Translations under genes and position numbers: made by a program
Part shown: positions 5,809 through 11,851 of the stretch, piece by piece
How positions within the stretch are numbered: position 1 is the first letter of the stretch
Layout: each line of letters opens with the position of its first letter
The notes under the pieces: generated by a model
What the model was told of the DNA's origin: nothing
Databases searched by the model: none
The model's input: only the letters and a program-made list of their open reading frames with translations
DNA from: Candidatus Uhrbacteria bacterium
Lineage (GTDB): Bacteria; Patescibacteriota; Patescibacteriia; UBA9934
Direction: 5' to 3'
Assembly (NCBI GenBank): GCA_003518105.1
Contig: DOZH01000002.1
Coordinates: 1,701-19,487, forward strand
DNA length: 17,787 nucleotides

Positions 5809-6855
5809 ATGTCCGTCCTGGCAGAGAGGCCAATTGTCGAGTTAATCCTGGCGGCCAGGCATGTTTTGCTGTTGACGGACGAACGGTTGGACGGCGACAC
5901 GCTGGGGTCGACTTTGGGCTGGTTTGGGGTGTTGCGGGAGATGGGCAAAGAGGTGACAGTGTACTCGCCCAAGGAGATTCCGGAGCAGTTCGCTTTTTTG
6001 CCGAATGTGAAGGTAATTAGGACGGATGACTTGGTGTTTGCGGACAGGACCGTTGACCTGATGATAATTTGTGATTGTGCGGATGGCGTCTACTTACAGC
6101 AAAAGGTGCCGCTCATGCCACGCAAAGTGCCGCTTGTCATGTTTGACCACCACGCTACTAACCCACGCTATGGCACTTACAATGTGCTGGAACCAAAGGC
6201 CGCAAGCACAGCGGACGTGGTCTGGCGTTTTATGAAGCGTCATAACTTGCCGCTGAACCGAGCGGCTGCACAGAGCTTGTTGACGGGAGTTTGCACGGAT
6301 ACCTCCCTCTTTACCACCAGCAACACGACCACAGCGGCTTTTGAGGCGGCGGTTGAGCTAACCAAACTGGGGGCTAAATTGAACACGGTGATTGAGAACA
6401 CGATGATGAACAAATCTGTAAGCGTGTTGCAGATTTGGGGACGATTGTTTTCACGTTTGCATTATAATAAAGAGTTTGATGCTTTGTGTACAGTGTTGAC
6501 GCTCCAGGATTTGGCGGAGTTTGGTAATCCGGAGGTGGATACTTCCAGTATTTCTAATTTTTTGAATGCCTCGCTGACGGAAGCAGAAGCAATTTTGATT
6601 TTGCGCGAGAGTGATGACGGGAGTGTTAAGGGGAGTATGCGTTCACGGGGTCGTGACGTGGCTAAGGTGGCGGAACGATATGGTGGCGGTGGACATAAGC
6701 TAGCGGCTGGGTTCCGCATTGCTGAGGCTCGATTACAGGAGGTTGAAGGGAAATGGGAGATTGTGAAAACGGCGAAGGCTGAGGTTGATAGCGAAAAACC
6801 GGTGATGCGCAGTGGCGAGATGAATGTTAATTTTCTGAGTGCTGTTCAACCCTAA
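5809..6855 (+). CDS. DHH/DHHA1 phosphoesterase, NrnA-like
   Basis: A 348-aa protein of the DHH superfamily. The motifs run in order: LDGDTLGS (27-34, metal-binding Asp), MIICDCAD (85-92), DHH itself in FDHHATNP (112-119), GVCTDTSLF (160-168), and the C-terminal DHHA1 substrate motif GGGGHKLAAGF near residues 293-303. This is the NrnA/RecJ-like architecture. NrnA-type enzymes degrade short oligoribonucleotides or cyclic dinucleotide products and can dephosphorylate pAp in the cytoplasm. The length is close to NrnA (about 310-340 aa) and far from RecJ (over 550), so a nano-RNase or pAp phosphatase role is more likely. The exact substrate cannot be read from sequence. No SD precedes the ATG. A 10-bp inverted repeat overlaps its stop codon (6847-6880 region). 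Confidence 0.9.
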   Translation: MSVLAERPIVELILAARHVLLLTDERLDGDTLGSTLGWFGVLREMGKEVTVYSPKEIPEQFAFLPNVKVIRTDDLVFADRTVDLMIICDCADGVYLQQKVPLMPRKVPLVMFDHHATNPRYGTYNVLEPKAASTADVVWRFMKRHNLPLNRAAAQSLLTGVCTDTSLFTTSNTTTAAFEAAVELTKLGAKLNTVIENTMMNKSVSVLQIWGRLFSRLHYNKEFDALCTVLTLQDLAEFGNPEVDTSSISNFLNASLTEAEAILILRESDDGSVKGSMRSRGRDVAKVAERYGGGGHKLAAGFRIAEARLQEVEGKWEIVKTAKAEVDSEKPVMRSGEMNVNFLSAVQP

Positions 6856-6879
6856 GCGTTGACCAACCCTTAGGGTTGA
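6847..6879. repeat. inverted repeat over the DHH stop codon
   Basis: CAACCCTAAG and CTTAGGGTTG, 10-bp perfect arms separated by 12 nt; the TAA stop is within the left arm. A further CAACCCT lies in the loop. No T-run follows, so it is either a weak terminator or an operator next to the -35 of the following gene. Confidence 0.6.
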
Positions 6880-6904
6880 TTATGAAGACGGGGTGTGGTT
6901 GAAT
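6876..6904 (+). promoter_or_regulatory. promoter of the zinc-ribbon gene
   Basis: TTGATT (6876-6881), 17-nt spacer, TTGAAT (6899-6904). The -35 overlaps the right arm of the inverted repeat ending at 6879. Confidence 0.5.
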
Positions 6905-6921
6905 AGTGCCCGAGGTGCACC

Positions 6922-7140
6922 ATGGCTGAAACGAAACAGATAGTAAAGTGTCCGTACCCTGGATGCGGCGAGATGACCAGGTACGATTCCGTCCTAAGCA
7001 CAACATTTGAGGATGGGAGCGGCTATGTCTTTGACTGCGAATACTGCAGCAAACCGATCAAACTCAGGACTCGCGGTCTGCAAGGCAAGACTGTCGATCA
7101 GATACCAATCCCCCTCAAGCCGTTCAAAACGGGTAAATGA
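6922..7140 (+). CDS. 72-aa zinc-ribbon protein, unrecognised
   Basis: A short protein with four cysteines arranged as a zinc ribbon: C10-PYPG-C15 and C39-EY-C42, spaced by 23 residues of beta-type sequence (TRYDSVLSTTFEDGSGYVF). The C-terminal 27 residues are basic with Pro-rich IPIPLKPFKTGK. Zinc ribbons of this size bind nucleic acid or protein, or serve as structural modules. The exact family is not recognised. GAGGTG lies 4 nt before the ATG, and a promoter sits between this gene and the DHH gene, so it is likely its own unit. A weak hairpin (GACTCC 7166-7171 / GGAGTC 7188-7193, tail TTGTTTGTTTC) and the strong bidirectional hairpin at 7224-7256 follow. Confidence 0.75.
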   Translation: MAETKQIVKCPYPGCGEMTRYDSVLSTTFEDGSGYVFDCEYCSKPIKLRTRGLQGKTVDQIPIPLKPFKTGK

Positions 7141-7223
7141 TGCCTACCCCCTCCCCCGTCGTTCTGACTCCTGCTGCCTGTTGGCCGGGAGTCTTGTTTG
7201 TTTCTCGTCCGATTCATCTACAC

Positions 7224-7256
7224 AAAAAACTCCCCAGCCGAAGCCGGGGAGTTTTT
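7224..7256. terminator. bidirectional intrinsic terminator (tRNA-Gly and zinc-ribbon gene)
   Basis: CTCCCC (7230-7235) pairs with GGGGAG (7246-7251), flanked by A6 (7224-7229) and T5 (7252-7256). Read on the minus strand, the stem extends to CTCCCCGGC-TTCG-GCTGGGGAG with a stable UUCG tetraloop and six T, starting only four bases past the tRNA CCA end. It also serves the plus strand. Confidence 0.92.
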
Positions 7257-7330
7257 GGAGCGGGTGGCGGGAATCGAACCCGCGTCTCAAGGTTGGAAAC
7301 CTCGAATAATAGCCGTTATACGACACCCGC
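7257..7330 (-). tRNA. tRNA-Gly (anticodon UCC) with encoded CCA
   Basis: The minus strand reads as a complete cloverleaf. The acceptor GCGGGTG pairs with CACCCGC, followed by TCC and A, so the CCA end is genomically encoded. The D-arm GTATAACGGCTATTAT and T-arm GCGGG-TTCGATT-CCCGC closely resemble bacterial tRNA-Gly(UCC). The anticodon stem is CGAGG/CCTTG with loop TTTCCAA, so the anticodon is UCC, reading GGA and GGG. No intron or unusual loop. An extended -10 promoter lies 22 nt upstream and a UUCG terminator starts right after the gene, so it is a single-gene transcription unit. Confidence 0.96.
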
Positions 7331-7351
7331 AGGGATGTTGCTGACGGGAGA

Positions 7352-7379
7352 ATTGTACCAGAATTAAGAGAATAGTAAA
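7352..7379 (-). promoter_or_regulatory. promoter of tRNA-Gly with extended -10
   Basis: On the minus strand TTTACT (7374-7379), 16-nt spacer, TACAAT (7352-7357) preceded by TG one base upstream (TGGTACAAT). It sits in the gap just after the nucleotidyltransferase stop codon. Confidence 0.7.
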
Positions 7380-7380
7380 G

Positions 7381-8943
7381 CTAAGCCAAGGCCTCTAGTT
7401 TCGTAATTGCCAAAACAACATCACGACCGCCAGCGGGAGTGAGAGGAAGTTCTTTGAGGGCAGAGATGACCTTGAAATGATTGATTTCGTGCTCGTCGCG
7501 GAGGAGGTCGGCGAGTTTGATGAGGCGGCCGAGGAGCGGGCCGGGGGGAAAGCCGAGATCTAGGAGTTCCTGGCCGCGGAGGAGGTGAGGAGGAGGTGAG
7601 GTGAGGACACCGAGGGCGCCCGCACGGGCGGTGAGCCAGGGACCAGCAGCAAAGTCGGCCGGGGGGGCGTTGACGACAAACGGGCCGCGGCCAAAGTAGT
7701 CAGCTTCGGCGACGAGGGCGAGTTCGGAGATGGTGCCGGGGTCGATACGCACGGCGAGGCGGCGGATGGCACCGTCCGTGATTGGTTTGCCCTTCTGCGC
7801 GTCGTCGCGCCAGTAACGGAAAGGCTTCATGTGGTCGCGAACGAGGCCGACGACGGCTTCCACAATGTCATTGCCGATGTAGAGCTTGGCTAAGAAGCTG
7901 CGGGTTGGCGCCTCCCCTGCTTCTTCGTGGCCATGGGAACGGAGACGGCCGTTTTCGACCTGAGTAACGGCTGGCTTGCCGAGGTCGTGACAGAGAGCAC
8001 CCAGCATGACGGTGAGGGCACGATTGTCGCCCAAGCCTTCACGCCAGATAATTTTCGCGGCTTCGTCCACCACCATGAGGGAGTGAATCCAGACGTCGCC
8101 CTCGGGGTGCCATTCGGGTTCTTGAGGAGTCGATTTTAAGGCAAAGAGTTCGGGGTGAAGAGATTCGATAATGCCGAGATCGAAAGCGAGAGCCAAGCCG
8201 AGGGAAGGCTGTTGAGCTTTGAGGAGTAATTTACGCCATTCGCCGCCGATGCGTTCTGGGGCGAGAGTGGCGAGTGATGGGATCATGGATTTTAGAAGAT
8301 CAAAAGTGGCTGGCTCGACATCTAGGTTAAAACGGGCGACGAACTGAACGGCGCGAAGAATGCGGAGAGGGTCTTCGATAAAAGTCCCAGCGTTGACCAC
8401 GCGGAGGAGGCCAGATTCCAGGTCGGCGAGGCCGTTGAAAGGGTCGATGATGGCGCCGGTCAACGGGTCAGCCGCAATAGCGTTAATGGTGAAGTCGCGG
8501 CGGCGAGCTGCATCAACGGGCGAGAGATGAGGGTCCGCCTCGACAATGAATCCGCGGTGACCCTCCCCCACTTTGCTGTCACGACGAGGCAGGGCAAGAT
8601 CGATGTCGACGCCGTCCGCGACAAGTTTGACGATGGCAAAGGCTTTGCCGACGGTGCCAACTTCGCCAAAGCGTGAGGCGATGAATTCGACGTCGTCCGC
8701 GGAAAGACCGTAGACCTCGAGGTCGAGATCGTGGAAGATTTCGCCGAGGAGTAGATCGCGGACGCTGCCACCGACCATGAGGGCACGACCACCAGCGGCT
8801 TTGAAAGCTTCGGCGACCCTAGTCATGAGGTGGTAGGCGGCGGCTTGTTGTGTGGCCCCGGCTGAAAAGAGGGCACCACGAATGGCCTCCGGGGAGCGGA
8901 GAGATTGCGAGGTGGCGTCGAAATAATCGTTGGAGGGGAGCAT
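7381..8943 (-). CDS. cca: tRNA CCA-adding/poly(A) polymerase-type nucleotidyltransferase with HD domain
   Basis: A 520-aa class II nucleotidyltransferase. The head has GGSVRD (58-63) and the catalytic pair DLDLEVYG (72-79, D72 and D74), then the second Asp block GVDIDLALPRRDSK (111-124). Next come RRRDFTINAIA (147-157), LRVVNAGTFIEDPLRILRAVQF and the neck helix block. An HD phosphohydrolase-type domain follows, with IHSL (286-289) and HDLGKP (319-324). This order is typical of bacterial CCA-adding enzymes and multifunctional CCA proteins. The enzyme restores or builds the CCA end of tRNAs; poly(A) polymerase activity is an alternative for some paralogues. The length is somewhat above E. coli Cca (412 aa). 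No SD is visible. The first 40 residues are not conserved, so the start at M40 (8826) is possible. The upstream gap to ruvC contains repeats rather than a clear promoter. Confidence 0.93.
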   Translation of the reverse strand: MLPSNDYFDATSQSLRSPEAIRGALFSAGATQQAAAYHLMTRVAEAFKAAGGRALMVGGSVRDLLLGEIFHDLDLEVYGLSADDVEFIASRFGEVGTVGKAFAIVKLVADGVDIDLALPRRDSKVGEGHRGFIVEADPHLSPVDAARRRDFTINAIAADPLTGAIIDPFNGLADLESGLLRVVNAGTFIEDPLRILRAVQFVARFNLDVEPATFDLLKSMIPSLATLAPERIGGEWRKLLLKAQQPSLGLALAFDLGIIESLHPELFALKSTPQEPEWHPEGDVWIHSLMVVDEAAKIIWREGLGDNRALTVMLGALCHDLGKPAVTQVENGRLRSHGHEEAGEAPTRSFLAKLYIGNDIVEAVVGLVRDHMKPFRYWRDDAQKGKPITDGAIRRLAVRIDPGTISELALVAEADYFGRGPFVVNAPPADFAAGPWLTARAGALGVLTSPPPHLLRGQELLDLGFPPGPLLGRLIKLADLLRDEHEINHFKVISALKELPLTPAGGRDVVLAITKLEALA

Positions 8944-8990
8944 AATATAATTTTGAGCAATGTTTGCAGGCCTGGGAATATCCCTGGTTT

Positions 8991-9010
8991 ATATCCCAGG
9001 GGTATTCACC
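8991..9010 (-). repeat. palindromic repeat, copy B
   Basis: Exact reverse-complement match (20/20) to GGTGAATACCCCTGGGATAT of copy A at 5146. Here the palindrome partner is different: AATATCCCTGG (about 8978-8988) pairs with the CCAGGGGTATT segment with one mismatch. The left flank CAGGCCTGGGA also occurs at 4425-4435 beside the smc palindrome. Confidence 0.85.
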
Positions 9011-9052
9011 CAATAAGCTGTGGATAATTGGTGAATACGTTGAAGTATTCAC
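9002..9052. repeat. three alternating GTGAATAC half-sites between ruvC and cca
   Basis: GTATTCACC (9002-9010), GGTGAATAC (9030-9038) and GTATTCAC (9045-9052) alternate in orientation. The middle copy can pair with either neighbour: an 8-bp stem with a 6-nt loop on one side, or a 9-bp stem with a 19-nt loop on the other. A perfect DnaA-box consensus TGTGGATAA (9019-9027) sits in the larger loop. The array directly abuts the ruvC stop codon. It could be an attenuator-like mRNA switch, a protein-binding cluster, or a decayed repeat element. Confidence 0.7.
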
Positions 9053-9523
9053 TTACACGCGGCGGTTGAGGGCCGTCCAGGCGATAGCTAGAGCGTCCGC
9101 GGCGTCGTCGATTTTGGGGCCGGCTTTGAGTTTGAAGACAGTGCGAACCATCTCTGTCATTTGCTTCTTGTCTGCCTTGCCGTAGCCCGTCATGGCGAGT
9201 TTAACCTCGTTTGGCTTGACCTCGACCACCGTGGCGCCATGTTCCTCCGCCAATAATAACAGGACTCCCCGCACTTCCGCCACTTTTAGCGCGGTGGTGA
9301 CGGATTTGCTGAAGAATAGCGCCTCAATACTAACAACATCTGGCTGATACTTAGCAAGGATAGTGCGAATATCCGCGGCAATTTCTGCCAGCCGCTCCCC
9401 CACTGTCCGGTCCTTACTGGTGGTAATCACCCCAAACCCGAGGGCTATACTCCCCTCAATGACGCCGTAACCGAGGCGGCCGTAACCAGGGTCGAGGCCG
9501 AGGATGCGAGTGGGTTTTGTCAT
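9053..9523 (-). CDS. ruvC: Holliday junction resolvase RuvC
   Basis: A 156-aa RuvC with the complete catalytic set: D11 in LGLDPGYGRLGYG, E67 in VSIEALFF, and D140/D143 in IDDAADALAIAW. The blocks KSVTTALKVAEVRGVLLL and VKPNEVKLAMTGYGKADK are also family hallmarks. RuvC resolves four-way DNA junctions made during recombination and fork repair, working with RuvAB. The length is normal (E. coli 173 aa). The ATG at 9523 (MTKPTRILGLDPG) is preferred; an in-frame GTG lies at 9532. No SD is seen. The gene begins 14 nt after the stop of the ATPase gene, so it is now probably cotranscribed with it. A second partial copy of its 5' end lies beyond the ATPase gene at 10793-10969. Confidence 0.96.
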   Translation of the reverse strand: MTKPTRILGLDPGYGRLGYGVIEGSIALGFGVITTSKDRTVGERLAEIAADIRTILAKYQPDVVSIEALFFSKSVTTALKVAEVRGVLLLLAEEHGATVVEVKPNEVKLAMTGYGKADKKQMTEMVRTVFKLKAGPKIDDAADALAIAWTALNRRV

Positions 9524-9537
9524 TCGTACCACAGAAT

Positions 9538-10695
9538 TTATTGCTTACTTTCTTGTTTAAGGAGAGCCTCTAAACTATCTGCCGTAACAACCTGATATTT
9601 GGCCTCGGGATAAGTTGCAGTCCAGGCAGATGGTGCAGGTGTTGTGCTATATTTCCATTTAGACTCGAAAGCACGAAGATCGCGGCCACCGCTGCGCTCT
9701 TCAACATAATCAATTTCTTGGCCATTTTTAGTACGCCAAAAGTGAGAGAAGACCTGGACATTATCTATGGCGTGTTGTTTCAATATCTCGGCGATAAAGA
9801 AATTTTCGAACAGCGCTCCTTTATCTTTTCTTAATTCGAGGTCGTCATAGGCCTCAATTATGGCATTGCGAATGCCGACATCCCAAAAGTAAACTTTTTG
9901 TAAGCGGCTAATTTCTAAGCGTTTATTGTTAGCGTAAGGCCTCAGTGTAAAAATGATAAATGACTGTTCAAGTAAGGTGATGTAAGAAGCGACCGTAGCA
10001 CGATCGACCTCAAGAATAGTAGCCAACTCATTAGTCGAAACCTCGCTGCCCATTTGATAAGCGAGTAGTTTTAGTAACTTCAAGACTAAAGCTGGTTTTT
10101 TGATACCACGGTAAGCTAAAGCATCCTTGTATAAGTTGCCACTAACCAAACTATCTAAAACTTTTCTAGCAGCCTCAATGGAAGTGGCGTTGAGAACTTC
10201 TGGGTACATGCCAAAAATTAAACGTGTAGGTAGTTCTTGCGAAAAAGAGTACATCATATCTCCCTGATGAGCAGCAACTAACTCACCCACGGAAATTGGA
10301 TGCATATTGAACTCAAAACTACGGCCGACTAGTGGCTCACCGACTTTATTAGCCAGATCAAAACTAGAAGAACCGGTAGCTAAGATGTTCATGGTTGGAT
10401 AGTGATCGATGAGAATTTTCAAAGTTAGACCGATATCCTCAACTTGCTGTGCCTCGTCTAAAATGATTAAAGAATGCTCACCGAGATACTCCTTTAGTCG
10501 TGTATTAGAATCTGGCACGAGAGCGGCTTGAACAGAAGCTAAATCACAGGATATGTAACGAAAATCTGGAAATTTCGCAGCTATTTCCTTAGCTATAGTG
10601 GTTTTACCAATCTGACGAGCACCGTAAAGAATAACAACTTTCCCTTTATTGAAAGATGCTAAAACGTCATTGAAGATTTTTCGCTGATAATACAT
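9538..10695 (-). CDS. AAA (AAA_14) ATPase with C-terminal DUF4143 domain
   Basis: A 385-aa protein with Walker A GARQIGKTT (25-33), Walker B LIILDEAQ (76-83), the sensor-like NILATGSSSFDLANK and the membrane-proximal type block LVGRSFEFNMHPISVGEL. A winged-helix-like region (STNELATILEVDRATVASYITLLEQSFIIFTLRPY) follows. The C-terminal DUF4143 part has ALFENFFIAEILK, GQEIDYV and AFESKWK, which resemble a PD-(D/E)xK nuclease core. Such ATPases are abundant and patchily distributed in bacteria and archaea; their cellular role is poorly known. It lies between intact ruvC and a ruvC 5' fragment and is AT-richer than its flanks, so recent acquisition is likely. The ATG overlaps no SD. A TTTAGGCCTAAA palindrome sits 5 nt upstream (10700-10711). 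Confidence 0.9.
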   Translation of the reverse strand: MYYQRKIFNDVLASFNKGKVVILYGARQIGKTTIAKEIAAKFPDFRYISCDLASVQAALVPDSNTRLKEYLGEHSLIILDEAQQVEDIGLTLKILIDHYPTMNILATGSSSFDLANKVGEPLVGRSFEFNMHPISVGELVAAHQGDMMYSFSQELPTRLIFGMYPEVLNATSIEAARKVLDSLVSGNLYKDALAYRGIKKPALVLKLLKLLAYQMGSEVSTNELATILEVDRATVASYITLLEQSFIIFTLRPYANNKRLEISRLQKVYFWDVGIRNAIIEAYDDLELRKDKGALFENFFIAEILKQHAIDNVQVFSHFWRTKNGQEIDYVEERSGGRDLRAFESKWKYSTTPAPSAWTATYPEAKYQVVTADSLEALLKQESKQ

Positions 10696-10718
10696 AAATT
10701 TTAGGCCTAAATCGTTTT

Positions 10719-10773
10719 ATGCGACTGTAACCGCAATAAGTGTATCATAAATGCGATTAGGGTCGCAATAGTT
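10719..10773. repeat. imperfect direct repeats at the ATPase/ruvC-fragment boundary
   Basis: Two 23-nt units start at 10719 and 10751, with a period of 32 nt. Both share ATGCGA at the left and CGCAATA at the right; the middle differs. The second contains a perfect inverted repeat GCGA/TCGC. They lie upstream of the ATPase gene on the minus strand and end 20 nt from the ruvC fragment. They may be operator copies for the ATPase gene or remnants of the junction. Confidence 0.5.
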
Positions 10774-10792
10774 ACTTTATGCCTTTAACTAG

Positions 10793-10969
10793 CTATACTT
10801 TTGTTATTTCGGCGAGCCGCTCCCCCACTGTCCGGTCCTTGATCGTCGTGATAACGCCGAATCCTAGGGCTTTAGCGCCTTCTATCACTCCGTAACCGAG
10901 GCGTCCGTAACCGGGGTCGAGGCCGAGGATGCGGGTGGGTTTACTGCATTTTGTTTTGGGTTTAAGCAT
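10793..10969 (-). pseudogene. truncated ruvC: duplicated 5' end
   Basis: An open frame of 58 codons encodes the first 46 conserved residues of RuvC (KPTRILGLDPGYG through GERLAEI), then diverges (TKV) and stops. It matches the intact gene at 43 of 46 residues. By my alignment 24 of 138 nucleotides differ, nearly all at third codon positions. Only the first catalytic Asp remains; E67 and the C-terminal Asp pair are missing, so it cannot be an active resolvase. A likely original start (ATG CAG TAA at about 10946-10954) has an extra base compared with the intact gene. The present frame can begin at the ATG at 10969. It sits 11 nt downstream of the frameshifted small gene. Confidence 0.9.
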
Positions 10970-10980
10970 ATCAAGACTGT

Positions 10981-11332
10981 CTAAAAGATGATTGGCTTTC
11001 TTTCGATGCCAATAGTCTCAACAATTCTTGAAGCGGATTTATTATTCGTAGTGTAATAGACGGTGATTAGACGACCCCAAACATAAAAAGTAAGTTCGTG
11101 CCATTTGTTTGATTCCTTTCGACCAAGAACTATCTTCTCGCTAAGATGCTTTTCGATTTCGATGAAAATTTGTTCACTAAGTTTTTTTTGCCGATTGGCG
11201 ATAATTTTCGATAATTTGCGTTTCTGTCGCTAGGCCGCTGTCACGGTATAATTCAAAAAAAGCTTCTTCGTATGCACGAATGAAGCCAGAGACTGCAGAA
11301 ACAGCAGATTCACTGTAGCTAATTTTAGGCAT
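10981..11332 (-). pseudogene. small gene frameshifted in an A8 run, possibly a toxin-like protein
   Basis: The frame from the ATG at 11332 gives 51 residues (MPKISYSESAVSAVSGFIRA...QSAKKT) and stops at 11177. Skipping one A in the eight-A run (11182-11189) joins it to a 66-residue continuation (LSEQIFIEIEKHLSE ... ERKPIIF) that ends at 10981, giving 116 aa. The continuation has the beta-rich pattern WHELTFYVWGRLITVYYTT, then SRIVETIGIERKPIIF, loosely like small RelE/ParE-type toxins, but I do not recognise a family. Its ATG overlaps the end of the preceding 50-aa ORF by 8 nt, a coupling typical of toxin-antitoxin pairs. It may be a true pseudogene, an assembly indel, or a gene expressed through transcriptional slippage. 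Confidence 0.6.
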
Positions 11333-11477
11333 ACAATCGTGTTTGAGACGGTTGCTTTTTTTGGGCTGTGTAGGCTTTTTTCAGTCTTAGAGAGAGACGA
11401 ACGGCAGATTCATCAATATAATCAGAAATGATCTGACGAGCTTCGGTGGGGCTATATTGTTTATTTTTTGTGGCCAT
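11325..11477 (-). CDS. 50-aa ORF coupled to the frameshifted gene
   Basis: A short basic protein (MATKNKQYSPTEARQIISDY, then an amphipathic helix DESAVRLSLRLKKAYTAQKK). No family recognised. Its stop codon overlaps the next ORF in ATGCCTAA, which implies translational coupling. The size and position would suit the antitoxin or regulator of a small bicistron. An imperfect palindrome ATTAGCATGTTAAT (11483-11496) lies just upstream and could be an operator. No SD is clear. Evidence that it is expressed rests only on the coupling and on the conserved-looking partner frame. Confidence 0.45.
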   Translation of the reverse strand: MATKNKQYSPTEARQIISDYIDESAVRLSLRLKKAYTAQKKQPSQTRLYA

Positions 11478-11529
11478 ACTTAATTAGCATGTTAATGGTT
11501 TAGTGGTTCGCGGTCAATGGTGAAAAGTG

Positions 11530-11835
11530 TTAAGCTGATACTAGATTATAAAGCTTAACTTCACGGGCGATGCGGGCGCCGGAGAGGGATTGTTCGACCA
11601 GGAGATCGTGGCGAGACTGGAGATTGGTCCAGAAGGCAGGTGAGGTGCCAAAGTAGGCGGCGAAACGGAGGGCGGTATCCGCGGAAATGGCGCGGTTGCC
11701 ATGGACTATTTCGTTGATGCGGCGAGCGGGAACTTTAATGTCCTTAGCGATGCGATATTGCGTGAGGGCAAGTGGCTTGAGAAATTCTTCGTTGAGTATT
11801 TCGCCGGGATGGATGGGCTTTAGTTTGTTTGGCAT
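11530..11835 (-). CDS. HigA-type XRE antitoxin/regulator without HigB
   Basis: A 101-aa protein of the HigA family: PIHPGEILNEEFLKPLALTQ, the helix-turn-helix YRIAKDIKVPARRINEIVHG, then NRAISADTALRFAAYFGTSPAFWTNLQ, all near-consensus for HigA/VapI-type antitoxins. HigA neutralises the mRNA-cleaving HigB toxin and represses its own promoter. HigB normally lies just upstream, but here the upstream gene is a restriction endonuclease ending 16 nt before this ATG, and no HigB-like frame is visible. So it is an orphan antitoxin or a regulator adopted by the restriction-modification operon. The ATG at 11835 is preferred over the GTG at 11844 by fit to the family N-terminus. Confidence 0.88.
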   Translation of the reverse strand: MPNKLKPIHPGEILNEEFLKPLALTQYRIAKDIKVPARRINEIVHGNRAISADTALRFAAYFGTSPAFWTNLQSRHDLLVEQSLSGARIAREVKLYNLVSA

Positions 11836-11851
11836 ATATAACACAGAAATA

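Noticed and set aside
8819..9052. 77-codon minus-strand frame between ruvC and cca
   Set aside because: It overlaps the cca start in another frame, and its beginning is the translated repeat array; no independent support.
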